Source of the DNA: Alphaproteobacteria bacterium
GTDB lineage: Bacteria > Pseudomonadota > Alphaproteobacteria > UBA6615
Assembly: GCA_011087645.1 (NCBI GenBank)
Contig: JAALLF010000005.1
Location: 1-64,000, forward strand
Length of the DNA stretch: 64,000 nucleotides
Direction of reading: 5' to 3'
The notes below the pieces were generated by a model. The model was not told the origin of the DNA and did not search any database. It saw only the letters and a program-made list of their open reading frames with translations. The translations under genes were made by a program, and so were the position numbers. Shown piece after piece: positions 28,243 to 37,520 of the stretch (the stretch's first letter is position 1; each line of letters begins with the position of its first letter).

Positions 28243-28290
28243 GAGATTACGGCGGGTGTGTTTCATTTATATGACACTGCTATGACACTG
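28243..28290 (-). promoter_or_regulatory. Tandem Pho box of the aquaporin gene
   Basis: On the minus strand two identical GTGTCAT units (28288-28282 and 28277-28271) are exactly 11 bases apart (GTGTCATAGCA GTGTCATATAA), six of seven bases matching the PhoB half-site CTGTCAT in each. A -10-like TAATCT (28248-28243) follows 22 bases later, the same geometry as at pstS. It lies between the phoR stop (28300) and the aquaporin ATG (28202). Confidence 0.8.
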
Positions 28291-28299
28291 CCGGCTCGG

Positions 28300-29739
28300 T
28301 TAATCCGCTGAAGCTGCTTTGGTCTCGTCGGCGGCGATAATTGGCGGGGCAGCGTATTGCAGCGTCACAGCAAAAGTGCTGCCTTCGCCTTCGGTGCTGG
28401 TGATGGCCAGATCGCCGCGGTGGCGGTTGACAATGTGTTTGACGATGGCCAGCCCCAGGCCGGTGCCGCCGAGCTCGCGTGAGCGCGCCGTGTCGATGCG
28501 ATAAAAACGCTCGGTCAGACGCGCCAGATGTTCGCTGGCGATGCCGTCGCCCTGGTCGATAATCGAAATCGTTGCGGTTTCCGACGCGCGCTCGGCGACA
28601 ATGCGTACCGTGGTGCCCTCGTGGGCGTACTTAATAGCGTTCTCGATAAGGTTCTGAAAAAGCTGGACCAGCTCGTCGGCGTCGCCGGCGATCGGGCCAG
28701 TTACAGGGTCGAGCTGGGTGTCGATGGTGATGTTGCGTTGGCGGGCTTGCGGGGCCAGTAGGTCGGTCACTGTACCAATGACATGGCGCAGATCGACGGC
28801 TTCGTCCGGCGGTGTATGCTCGTTCATCTCGATCCGCGACAAGGACAGCAGATCGTCGACCAGGCGGGCCATGCGGTCCGACTGGGTTGCCATCAGCGCG
28901 AGGAACCGGTCGCGGGCCGCGGGGTCCTCTTTGGCCGTGTCGCGCAGGGTCTCGATGAAGCCGATCAGCGACGTGAGCGGTGTGCGCAGCTCGTGGCTGA
29001 CATTGGCGACAAAGTCGGCGCGCGACTGTTCGCTCTGGCGCTGGGCGGTGACGTCGCGCAACAGCAGTAGCGCGAAGGCGTCATTGTCGCTGACCTCGGT
29101 GCCGCCAATGGTCTCGACCCGCGCTTCGAAAGTTTGGTCGACCCGGTCGGCAAAGGTGAACTCGACGGCGCGAGTGGCGGCGCCCGCCTGAACTTCCGAG
29201 ACCGCCTCGAGCACCAGGGGCTGCCGCAACACCGCGGACAAATCCCGCCCGCGGATATCGTCTTCCGGCCGGCCCTCGGCGAGCAATGCGCGGGCCGCGG
29301 CGTTGGCGTAGACTAGGCGCGACTGCCGGTCCAGCGTGACCAGCGGGTCGGGTAGGGCGTCGAACAAAGTCGCGGCGGCGCCGAGGCCGTCGGTCAGCGC
29401 CTTGCGGTCGCGGTGCCAGTTTCGCTCGAACCGCTGGAACGCCGCTGTCACATCGCCGATTGCTCCGCCGCCAGGGTCGGTTAGCGCTTCGCTAGCGCCG
29501 TCAGGTGACGTAACGCGACCACCAGAAACCATAGCGTCGATACGCTGCTGCAACTCCTGGAGGCGACCGACCGGCCTGGCGGCGAAAGCCGCAATTGCCA
29601 GGAGCACCGCCACGGCCGCGACGATCGCCGGTCCGATGGCCAGCGCGCCAATGGCGACCAATACCGCCAGCGCGACAATGGCCGGCGCGGCAAAAGCCAG
29701 GGTGGTGGTCACGATATGCTTGGTGTTGGGCGTCGCCAT
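28300..29739 (-). CDS. phoR: Phosphate-regulon sensor kinase PhoR
   Basis: Membrane histidine kinase, 479 residues. Two N-terminal transmembrane helices (about 10-55), a PAS domain (LFDALPDPLVTLDRQSRLVYANAAA, about 125-230), HisKA with the phosphorylated histidine in NVSHELRTPLTSLIGF (about residue 249), and the HATPase domain with NLIENAIKYA and GGTGLGLAIVKHIV. It is first in the pho run and phosphorylates PhoB, whose gene is last. I see no Pho box in front of phoR itself. Confidence 0.96.
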   Translation of the reverse strand: MATPNTKHIVTTTLAFAAPAIVALAVLVAIGALAIGPAIVAAVAVLLAIAAFAARPVGRLQELQQRIDAMVSGGRVTSPDGASEALTDPGGGAIGDVTAAFQRFERNWHRDRKALTDGLGAAATLFDALPDPLVTLDRQSRLVYANAAARALLAEGRPEDDIRGRDLSAVLRQPLVLEAVSEVQAGAATRAVEFTFADRVDQTFEARVETIGGTEVSDNDAFALLLLRDVTAQRQSEQSRADFVANVSHELRTPLTSLIGFIETLRDTAKEDPAARDRFLALMATQSDRMARLVDDLLSLSRIEMNEHTPPDEAVDLRHVIGTVTDLLAPQARQRNITIDTQLDPVTGPIAGDADELVQLFQNLIENAIKYAHEGTTVRIVAERASETATISIIDQGDGIASEHLARLTERFYRIDTARSRELGGTGLGLAIVKHIVNRHRGDLAITSTEGEGSTFAVTLQYAAPPIIAADETKAASAD

Positions 29740-29842
29740 GCTTTCGTCGATGGTGGCCAGATACGAGCGGGCGCGACCCTAGCATAAACGTTTCAGTCAG
29801 GGGATTGGCGACACGGGACAGCCTGACATTGGGTTTGCGCCG

Positions 29843-30589
29843 TTAGCGCTGGCGCGCCTTTAGCCATTCGCCGGCCAGGCGTTCAGCCTCGGCGATCTTG
29901 CCGGGGGCCATATGGGTGCCGGCGAGCCAGCGCACCCCGTCCGCATAGGTGTCTCCCAGCCGCGCCGCAATCGTGAACCACATGAGCGCCCGTACCCTGT
30001 CCTTCGGGACGCCGCTGCCGGCCTGATACATGTAGGCGAGGGAGTATTGCGCCAATGTGAAATTTTGCTCGGCCGCCTTGCGATACCATTTCGCGGCCTC
30101 TGCATTGTTCCGCGCCGTCCCGTGGCCCCGTTCATACATCTTGCCAAGATCGTGCTGGGCGAGCGCGTGGCCCTTCTCAGCGGCCTTTCGAAACCATTTC
30201 AGCGCTTCCACATCGTCGAGCGGCAAGATTTTGCCGCGATAATATCCGTGGCCGATATTTCGCTCCGCCGGGGCGTATCCTTGATCTACGGCGAGGTTGG
30301 TAAATTGCAGCGCTTCCGGATAGCGCTCTGCCTTGTACAGGCTTCTTGCAAGCTGAAACTGGAGGCGCGCATGACCAGGATTTTGTGCGAGCGCGCTCTC
30401 GCACGCCGGTATAGCGAGGGCGGCTTCAAGCTCGTCGATAAAAACGCCGATAACTCCGGTGGGCCGATTGGGGTCGATGGGGTGCGCAGCGAAATGGTCG
30501 CAGTCGGTGGCGTCAGAATCTGTCTGCGCCAGCGCTGGCGCCGCAAGTGGCGGCACCATCACGACAAGCGCGAGCAGCAGCAGTCTCAT
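29843..30589 (-). CDS. Secreted Sel1-repeat protein
   Basis: A 248-residue protein with a Sec signal (LLLALVVMVPPLAAPALAQ). It holds TPR/Sel1-like helical repeats from about residue 65, with clear Sel1 units such as ALKWFRKAAEKGHALAQHDLGKMYERGHG and AAKWYRKAAEQNFTLAQYSLAYMYQAGSG. Such proteins act as scaffolds in the periplasm; no partner can be named from context. It is upstream of phoR, same strand, 103 bases away, and need not belong to that locus. Confidence 0.85.
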   Translation of the reverse strand: MRLLLLALVVMVPPLAAPALAQTDSDATDCDHFAAHPIDPNRPTGVIGVFIDELEAALAIPACESALAQNPGHARLQFQLARSLYKAERYPEALQFTNLAVDQGYAPAERNIGHGYYRGKILPLDDVEALKWFRKAAEKGHALAQHDLGKMYERGHGTARNNAEAAKWYRKAAEQNFTLAQYSLAYMYQAGSGVPKDRVRALMWFTIAARLGDTYADGVRWLAGTHMAPGKIAEAERLAGEWLKARQR

Positions 30590-30788
30590 GGCGACACGCT
30601 ACCACCATTCATACGTGAACCGATAACGTCGAATTTTTCGCGGGTCGCTGGCGCCGGATCGATACAGGGGAGAATCCGTAACAATCTTATTTTCAAGCCG
30701 GAGAATCGCTACGCGCTCGGCGGCCTCGAACTTGTCCACGGTGCCTGTCAAAAGTTGCTCCCTATGACGAGACGCTTAAGGTCGGCGA

Positions 30789-33122
30789 TTATTGCGCGGC
30801 CGCCGCCTTGCCCGACCGGCGCGGTTTGCCGTTCTGTTGGACGGCTTGCAGGCGGATCGATTCGTGGGCGGCCAGCGCGGCGGCGTTCACCAGATCGTTC
30901 ACGGTCGAGCGCATCTGGGCGATCTCGATCGGTTTCTCCAGCCCCATCAGCAGCGGGCCGACCACCGTGCCGACCTCCAGCGACTGCAACAGCCGCGACA
31001 CGATATGGGCGGAATGGAGGCCCGGCATGATCAGCACGTTGGCCGGTCCGGTCAGTCGGCTGAACGGGTAGAAGCGTTCGCGCAACACCGGGTCGAGCGC
31101 GGTGTCGGCGGTCATCTCGCCGTCATATTCGAAGTCCGCGCCGCCGGCCTCGTCCAACAGGCGCACCGCCTCGCGCGAACGCTCGGTATAGTCGACCGGC
31201 GGATTGCCAAAGTTAGAATAGCTGAGAAAGGCGATGCGCGGCTCGTGGCCCATCTGGCGCGCTTTCGCCGCGCTTTGCTTGGCGACCTCGACCATGACTT
31301 CCGGCGTCGGGCGCTCGTGCACGCTGGTGTCGGCCACGAACAAAGTGTGGTTCGACGTGGTGTGGATGGTGAGGCCGAATACCTGTTGCCCGGGCATTGG
31401 GTCGAACACCCGGCCGATGTCGCGGAAGCAGGTGGAAAAGCGCCGGGTCAGGCCGGTGATCATGGCGTCGGCGGCGCCGTGGGCGATCATGCAGGAGGCG
31501 AAGACATTACGGTTCTGATTGACCCAGCGTTGGCAGTCGCGGAACAGCGAGCCTTGGCGTTGCATGCGCTCGTAAAGGAACTCGATGTATTTTTCACGGT
31601 CCTTGGCCAACGACGCGTTATGGACCTCCACATCGGCGGCTTCGAGCAGGCCGAGCTCTTCGATGCGGGCCTGCACCACTTCCTCGCGGCCGATCAGAAT
31701 AGGTGTGCCGAGACCGGCGTTGCGATAAGCAATCGCAGCGCGGATCGCCCGTTCGGATTCGCCCTCGGCGAATACCACCCGGCGCGGATTTTGCCGTACG
31801 GCCTGGAAGATCGCCTGGATCGACGCCGCCGTTGGGTCGAGCCGCTGGGCCAATTCGTTCTGGTAGGATTCCATGATTGCAATGGGCTTACGCGCCACGC
31901 CGCTATCCATCGCCGCCTGGGCGATGCGCGGCGGCACGAACTCGATCAGCCTTGGGTCGAAGGGCACTGGGATGATGTAGTCCGGCCCGTATTTAAGCTG
32001 TGTGTCGGCATAGACCGCGTTGACCTCGTCGGGTACGTCGAGGCGCGCCAGTTCGGCCAACGCCTGGGCGCAGGCGATTTTCATCTCGTCGTTGACCGTG
32101 CGGGCGCGCACGTCCAGCGCGCCGCGGAAGATATAGGGGAAGCCCAGCACATTATTGACTTGGTTGGGATAGTCCGACCGGCCGGTGGCGACGATGGCGT
32201 CGTCGCGCGCCGCCTTGACCTCTTCCGGCGTGATCTCCGGGTCCGGATTGGCCATGGCGAACAGGATCGGCTTGTCGGCCATCGATTGGACCATCTTCTG
32301 GGTCACCGCCCCGGCGACCGACAGGCCGAAAAACACATCGGCGCCTTCCATCGCTTCTTCCAGGGTTCGCGCGCTGGTGTTGGCCGCGTGGGCAGATTTC
32401 CACTGGTTCATGCCCTCTTCGCGCCCCTGATAGACGACGCCGCGGCTGTCGCACAGGATTGCGCTGTCGTGGGGCAGGCCCATCGCCTTGATCAATTCGA
32501 CGCAGGCAATCGCCGCCGAGCCGGCGCCGTTGACCACCAGCGTGATGTCGGCCAGTTCGCGGCCGGTCAGGTCCAGCGCGTTAATCAGGCCGGCCAGCGA
32601 GACGATCGCGGTGCCGTGCTGATCGTCGTGGAACACCGGGATATCCATCAGCTCGCGCAGGCGTTGCTCGATGATGAAACATTCCGGCGCCTTGATATCC
32701 TCCAAATTAACGCCGCCGAACGATGGGGTGAGGTAACGCACGCAGTTGATGAACTCGTCGACATCCTCGGTCGACACTTCCAGATCGATGGCGTCGATGT
32801 CGGCGAATTTTTTGAACAGAACCGCCTTGCCCTCCATCACCGGCTTGCTGGCCAGGGCGCCAATATTGCCCAGCCCGAGCACGGCGGTGCCGTTGGAAAT
32901 GACGGCGACGAAATTGCCCCGTGCGGTGTAGTCGTAGGCGCTATCGGGATCGTCGTAGATTTCCATGCACGGCGCGGCGACGCCGGGCGAATAGGCCATC
33001 GACAGATCGTGCTGGGTGGTGAGCGGCTTGGTGGTCGCCACGGCGATTTTGCCGGGCTTGCCCGACTTGTGCATCTGTAACGCGTCGATATCGAGCTGGC
33101 TCAGCTCTCGTTTCTCGGCCAT
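30789..33122 (-). CDS. maeB: NADP-dependent malic enzyme with phosphotransacetylase-like domain
   Basis: Oxidative decarboxylation of malate to pyruvate with NADPH formation. The 777 residues have the malic N-terminal domain ([13 protein letters not shown]), the NAD(P)-binding domain with [17 protein letters not shown] (about residue 195), and a C-terminal phosphotransacetylase-like regulatory domain from about residue 430 ([17 protein letters not shown]). This fused form is standard in alphaproteobacteria. I chose the ATG at 33122; GGAGGA lies about 11 bases upstream, and a GTG at 33134 would sit directly against it. It is divergent from mutS. Confidence 0.95.
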   Translation of the reverse strand: MAEKRELSQLDIDALQMHKSGKPGKIAVATTKPLTTQHDLSMAYSPGVAAPCMEIYDDPDSAYDYTARGNFVAVISNGTAVLGLGNIGALASKPVMEGKAVLFKKFADIDAIDLEVSTEDVDEFINCVRYLTPSFGGVNLEDIKAPECFIIEQRLRELMDIPVFHDDQHGTAIVSLAGLINALDLTGRELADITLVVNGAGSAAIACVELIKAMGLPHDSAILCDSRGVVYQGREEGMNQWKSAHAANTSARTLEEAMEGADVFFGLSVAGAVTQKMVQSMADKPILFAMANPDPEITPEEVKAARDDAIVATGRSDYPNQVNNVLGFPYIFRGALDVRARTVNDEMKIACAQALAELARLDVPDEVNAVYADTQLKYGPDYIIPVPFDPRLIEFVPPRIAQAAMDSGVARKPIAIMESYQNELAQRLDPTAASIQAIFQAVRQNPRRVVFAEGESERAIRAAIAYRNAGLGTPILIGREEVVQARIEELGLLEAADVEVHNASLAKDREKYIEFLYERMQRQGSLFRDCQRWVNQNRNVFASCMIAHGAADAMITGLTRRFSTCFRDIGRVFDPMPGQQVFGLTIHTTSNHTLFVADTSVHERPTPEVMVEVAKQSAAKARQMGHEPRIAFLSYSNFGNPPVDYTERSREAVRLLDEAGGADFEYDGEMTADTALDPVLRERFYPFSRLTGPANVLIMPGLHSAHIVSRLLQSLEVGTVVGPLLMGLEKPIEIAQMRSTVNDLVNAAALAAHESIRLQAVQQNGKPRRSGKAAAAQ

Positions 33123-33299
33123 AGCGCCTGACACTCCTCCGCGAGCATAAATCGTCGGCGTTCAGCGTGACCCCGCTGGCCCCGCGTCGTCAAGCGCGGG
33201 CGGGACGGCCCGGCATCGATAATTAGATGGAGGTTGTGGCGATATATCCCCGCCTTGCCTGTCGGCGCTGGCGGATCGCTTGTATATGATGGGGCTGAG

Positions 33300-36119
33300 A
33301 TGTCAGAGCCCCTTACCGATCCCTCACAGGCCAAACAGCCTGCCGCTACATCCGCCGCCGCCCCCACGCCCCGTGCGGCACAGGAGGCGGCGGCGCGGTT
33401 GCGCGTAGCGGGCGGGACGTCGGCCGGCGCAACGCCGATGTTCGCCCAGTGGCACGAGGCCAAGGCGGCCTATCCCGATTGCCTGCTGTTTTTTCGCATG
33501 GGCGATTTCTACGAACTGTTTTTCGACGACGCGGTGGCGGCTGCCGAAGCTCTCGATATCGCGCTGACCAAGCGCGGTCACCAAGACGGCGAGCCCATCC
33601 CCATGGCCGGGGTGCCGGTGCACGCGGCGGAACAATATCTGCCCAAGCTGATCAAGGCCGGCCACCGGGTTGCCGTCTGCGAGCAGGTCGAGGATCCGGC
33701 GGCGGCCAAAAAACGCGGCGCGAAATCGATTGTGCGCCGCGAAGTGGTGCGGGTGGTGACGCCCGGCACCTTGAGCGAAGACGTTTTGCTCGATGCGCGC
33801 CAGCATAATTATCTAGCCGCGATCGCGGTTTCCGGCAGCGAGCTAGGGCTTGCCTGGCTCGACATGTCGACCGGCGAAGTGTGGCTGCAGGCGCTCGGCG
33901 CGCGCGAACGCGCTCCCTTGAATTTACCCGCCGCCCTGGCGCGGATCGCCCCCGGCGAGGTGTTGGTGCCCGAACCCTTGGTCGAGGAACCTTCCCTGTT
34001 CGAAACCTGGGCCGAGCTGCGCGAGGTGATGACGCCGCTGCCGTTAAGCCGGTTCGATTCGGCCAATGCGGAACGCCGGCTCACCGATTATTACGGGGTC
34101 GTCACCTTGGAGCCGTTCGGTGCGCCGGGCCGGGCCGAAACGGCGGCGGGCGGCGCGCTGCTCGATTATCTGTCCCTGACCCAAGTCGACCGGATGCCCC
34201 GGCTGGCCCGACCGCTGATGCTGCCGCCGCCGGGGGCCGCCGGCGGGGTGATGGAGATCGATCCGGCCACCCGGCGCAATCTTGAACTCACCCAAACTCT
34301 CTCCGGTACGCGCACCGGGTCTCTGCTGGCGGTGATCGATCGCACGGTGACCGGTGCCGGTGCGCGCTTGCTCGCCGAACGCCTCACGGCGCCGCTCACC
34401 GATGTCGGCGCCATCATCGGCCGACTCGACCTGATCTCATGCTTTATCGAAGCGCCGGGGCTGCGCGACGATGTGCGGGCGTGTTTGCGCGCGTGTCCCG
34501 ATATGGAACGCGCCTTGTCGCGGCTCGGCCTGGGCCGGGGCGGACCGCGCGACCTCGCCGCGTTGCGGGCCGGCCTGTCTGGCGCAGGGACCTTAGCGGA
34601 ATATGTGGCAGCACATATGGCCGTCGCGCCGTCTCCCGCTGAATTGGCGGCTCTGCGCGAGCAGTTGGGGGTGCACGACGTTTTGGTCGATCGTTTGGTC
34701 CGGGCGCTGGCTGAGAGCCTGCCCTTGCAGGCGCGCGATGGCGGTTTCATTGCCCGGGACTATTCCGAGGCGTTGGATGAGCAGAGCCAGTTGCGCGACG
34801 CCAGCCGCCAAACCATCGCCGAGCTGCAAAGCCGCATCGCCGAAGAGACCGGCATCGCCGCGTTGAAAATCAAACACAATAATGTATTGGGCTATTTCAT
34901 TGAGGTGACGGCGGTGCAGGCCGACAAGCTGATGGAGGGCGGCAAGGAAGCGCTCGCTGAGGCGCACGGACTGATCCACCGCCAGACCATGGCCAACGCC
35001 ATGCGGTTTACTACGGTCGAGCTGTCGGGTTTGGAGGACCGAATTTCGCGCGCTGGCGAGCGGGCGCTGGCGATCGAGCTCGAGCTGTTCGACGACCTTG
35101 CCGGCGAGGCGCTGGCCCGCGCCGAGGATATCGCCAAGGCCGCCCGCGCCATGGCGGCGCTCGATGTCGCCGCCGGGCTGGCGGAGCTGGCGGTGACCCA
35201 ACGCTACTGCCGCCCGAGCGTCGACGATAGCACGACATTTCGCATCGTCGAGGGCCGCCACCCAGTGGTCGAGGCCGCGCTCGACGATGGGGCGGGCGCC
35301 TTCGTCGCCAATAATTGCGATCTGTCGGGCGATGAGGATGGCGGGCGTCTGTGGTTGCTGACCGGCCCCAATATGGCGGGTAAGAGCACGTTTTTGCGGC
35401 AGAATGCGTTGATCGCGCTGCTGGCGCAGACTGGCTCGTTCGTGCCGGCGGCGTCGGCCGAGATCGGCGTTGTCGACCGGCTGTTCAGCCGGGTTGGCGC
35501 GGCCGACGATCTGGCCCGCGGCCGCTCCACCTTCATGGTCGAGATGGTCGAGACAGCGGCGATCCTCAATCAATCGAGCTCGCGCAGCCTGGTCATTCTC
35601 GACGAGATCGGCCGCGGCACGGCGACCTTCGACGGATTGTCGATCGCTTGGGCGACGATCGAGCATCTGCACGACGAAAATCGCTGCCGCACCTTGTTCG
35701 CCACCCATTTTCACGAGCTCACCAGCCTCGCCGCGCGCCTCGACCAATTGGTCTGCCACACCATGCGGGTCAAGGAATGGCAGGGCGACGTGGTGTTTAT
35801 GCACGAAGTAGTGCCGGGCACCGCCGACCGCTCTTACGGCATTCATGTCGCCCGCCTGGCTGGTCTCCCGACCGCGGTTCTTGGCCGCGCCGAAGAGGTG
35901 CTGGTGTTGCTCGAACAGGGCGACCAGGGCAACGCGCTGAGCCGGCTGGCCGACGATCTGCCGCTGTTCCATGCGGCGGCGTTGAGTGCGCGCGAGGAGG
36001 GCGACGGCGAGGCGGAAGACCCGGTGCGCGATCTGCTGGCCGACACCAACCCCGATGAGTTGACGCCGCGCGACGCGCTCGAAATTCTGTACCGCTTGAA
36101 GGCGGCGTTGAATGGCTAA
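33300..36119 (+). CDS. mutS: DNA mismatch repair protein MutS
   Basis: Mismatch sensor ATPase, 939 residues. The mismatch-binding FxE motif is in [15 protein letters not shown] (about residue 68). Connector, lever and clamp domains follow. Walker [11 protein letters not shown] lies near residue 690 and [14 protein letters not shown] near 767. An alanine-rich stretch of about 35 residues precedes the core. I chose the ATG at 33300; an earlier frame from 33234 lacks support. It overlaps the MFS gene by 8 bases. Confidence 0.97.
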   Translation: MSEPLTDPSQAKQPAATSAAAPTPRAAQEAAARLRVAGGTSAGATPMFAQWHEAKAAYPDCLLFFRMGDFYELFFDDAVAAAEALDIALTKRGHQDGEPIPMAGVPVHAAEQYLPKLIKAGHRVAVCEQVEDPAAAKKRGAKSIVRREVVRVVTPGTLSEDVLLDARQHNYLAAIAVSGSELGLAWLDMSTGEVWLQALGARERAPLNLPAALARIAPGEVLVPEPLVEEPSLFETWAELREVMTPLPLSRFDSANAERRLTDYYGVVTLEPFGAPGRAETAAGGALLDYLSLTQVDRMPRLARPLMLPPPGAAGGVMEIDPATRRNLELTQTLSGTRTGSLLAVIDRTVTGAGARLLAERLTAPLTDVGAIIGRLDLISCFIEAPGLRDDVRACLRACPDMERALSRLGLGRGGPRDLAALRAGLSGAGTLAEYVAAHMAVAPSPAELAALREQLGVHDVLVDRLVRALAESLPLQARDGGFIARDYSEALDEQSQLRDASRQTIAELQSRIAEETGIAALKIKHNNVLGYFIEVTAVQADKLMEGGKEALAEAHGLIHRQTMANAMRFTTVELSGLEDRISRAGERALAIELELFDDLAGEALARAEDIAKAARAMAALDVAAGLAELAVTQRYCRPSVDDSTTFRIVEGRHPVVEAALDDGAGAFVANNCDLSGDEDGGRLWLLTGPNMAGKSTFLRQNALIALLAQTGSFVPAASAEIGVVDRLFSRVGAADDLARGRSTFMVEMVETAAILNQSSSRSLVILDEIGRGTATFDGLSIAWATIEHLHDENRCRTLFATHFHELTSLAARLDQLVCHTMRVKEWQGDVVFMHEVVPGTADRSYGIHVARLAGLPTAVLGRAEEVLVLLEQGDQGNALSRLADDLPLFHAAALSAREEGDGEAEDPVRDLLADTNPDELTPRDALEILYRLKAALNG

Positions 36120-37449
36120 GCTGTTGCTGCGATTGCTTGATCTGGCCGGCTTCGGCGCCGTCGAGCAGGTCATGCGCCACCGCAGTTTCCGCATTTATCT
36201 CGTCGGCCACATCCCCAATGTCATCGGCGTCTGGGTGGTGCGGGTGGCTATTGGCTGGTTGGCCTGGCAGTTGACCGGCTCGGCTTTTTGGCTGGGCGCG
36301 GTGGCGGCGGCCGATGCCTTGCCGGTTCTGGCGCTCGGGCCGATCGGCGGCGTGATGGCCGATCGTCTCGATCGCCGTATCATTGCCACCGTCACCCAGG
36401 CCGCCCTGGCGGTCATCGCTGTCATTCTGGCGGCCCTGACATTCTGGGATCTGATGACGATTTGGATTCTGTTTAGCCTGGCCCTGGCGCGCGGTATCAC
36501 CGCTGCCTTTTGGCAGCCTGTGCGCTTGGCGCTGATGCCGAACTTGGTGCCGCGCGCTGAAATCCCCATCGCCATCGCATTGAATTCCAGCACATTCAAC
36601 ACCGCCCAGTTTATCGGTCCGGCGGTGGCGGCGGGGTTGTTGAGTTTGGGCGGTCCCAGCCTAGCCTTCGCCTTCAATATATTCGCCGCCAGTTTCATGG
36701 TGTGGGTGTTGCTGGTGATCGATTCGCCGTTGGCGCCGTTGAAAAAGGGTTCACGCGCTAGCGTTTTTGCAGATGTCGTGGCCGGCATGAAGTATGGCCT
36801 GACCCATGCGGGCATCGCACCGATGCTGCTGTTGCTACTGATCCTGGGTCTCTCGATTCGACCTTTGACCGAACTGCTGCCGGGCTTCGCCGATCTGGTG
36901 TTCGGCCTTGGTGCTGACGGCTTTTCGTTGATGGTTTCCTCTTTGGGCGCGGGTGCGGCGGTGGGCGCGATCTGGATGCTGCGCCAAGGCAATCGCGGCG
37001 GTATCACCGCTATCGCGCTGCGGGCCGGGCTGCTCGGCGGGGCCGCCGCGTTGATCTTCGCGCTGACCACTTGGTTGCCGCTGGCCTTGGTGTGTTTGGC
37101 CGTCCTGGGGTTCAGCATGACCACTGGCGGTATTGCCACCCAGCAATTGGTCCAGCTTTCGGTGCCCGACGAGATGCGCGGCCGGGTGTTGAGCCTGTTC
37201 GGCATGGTTTTCCGCGCCGGGCCCTCGGGGGGTGCGCTGTTGATGGGCTGGATCGCCGATGTCGCCGGCCTGTCCTGGCCGGTCGGTATCGGCGCCGCCT
37301 TGGGCCTGATCGCCTATATTATCGGCAACGGCCGCCGCGCGCGGCTGGAGGCCTTGCTGGAGACGCCGAACGATGTACGGTGCGCGCGGGTGGATACCGC
37401 CGAAGCGGCTGAGGCCAGTCCACCCCCGGCGGGCCGCGCCGCGGAATAA
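36112..37449 (+). CDS. MFS transporter (EntS-like, MFS_3 group)
   Basis: Twelve-span major facilitator of 445 residues. [21 protein letters not shown] near the N-terminus and the loop motif [14 protein letters not shown] (about residue 80) place it in the MFS_3 exporter group that includes enterobactin exporter EntS. The substrate is unknown. Its start overlaps the mutS stop in a different frame, so they are likely co-transcribed without a functional tie. A GGCAA/TTGCC hairpin without a T tract lies just past its stop. Confidence 0.88.
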   Translation: MAKLLLRLLDLAGFGAVEQVMRHRSFRIYLVGHIPNVIGVWVVRVAIGWLAWQLTGSAFWLGAVAAADALPVLALGPIGGVMADRLDRRIIATVTQAALAVIAVILAALTFWDLMTIWILFSLALARGITAAFWQPVRLALMPNLVPRAEIPIAIALNSSTFNTAQFIGPAVAAGLLSLGGPSLAFAFNIFAASFMVWVLLVIDSPLAPLKKGSRASVFADVVAGMKYGLTHAGIAPMLLLLLILGLSIRPLTELLPGFADLVFGLGADGFSLMVSSLGAGAAVGAIWMLRQGNRGGITAIALRAGLLGGAAALIFALTTWLPLALVCLAVLGFSMTTGGIATQQLVQLSVPDEMRGRVLSLFGMVFRAGPSGGALLMGWIADVAGLSWPVGIGAALGLIAYIIGNGRRARLEALLETPNDVRCARVDTAEAAEASPPPAGRAAE

Positions 37450-37520
37450 CGCCGCCGGTGGCAAAAAATTGCCCGGGATGTGCTAGAAAGTCCGATCAAC
37501 GAAACGGTATTTGCTGAATT

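Noticed and set aside
29740..29842. Possible Pho box in front of phoR
   Set aside because: Three TGTC words occur but at spacings of 8 and 7 bases, not 11.
30792..33080. Very long open frame (762 codons) opposite maeB
   Set aside because: It is the antisense shadow of a high-GC gene; the translation is rich in His/Arg/Gly/Asp with no domain, while the minus strand gives a complete malic enzyme.
34593..36194. 533-codon open frame opposite mutS
   Set aside because: Antisense shadow of MutS; no recognisable motif and same codon-phase artefact as elsewhere in this GC-rich sequence.
36195..37205. 336-codon open frame opposite the MFS gene
   Set aside because: Low-complexity Pro/Ala/Ser/Thr/Arg translation with no motif; the plus strand encodes a clear twelve-span transporter.
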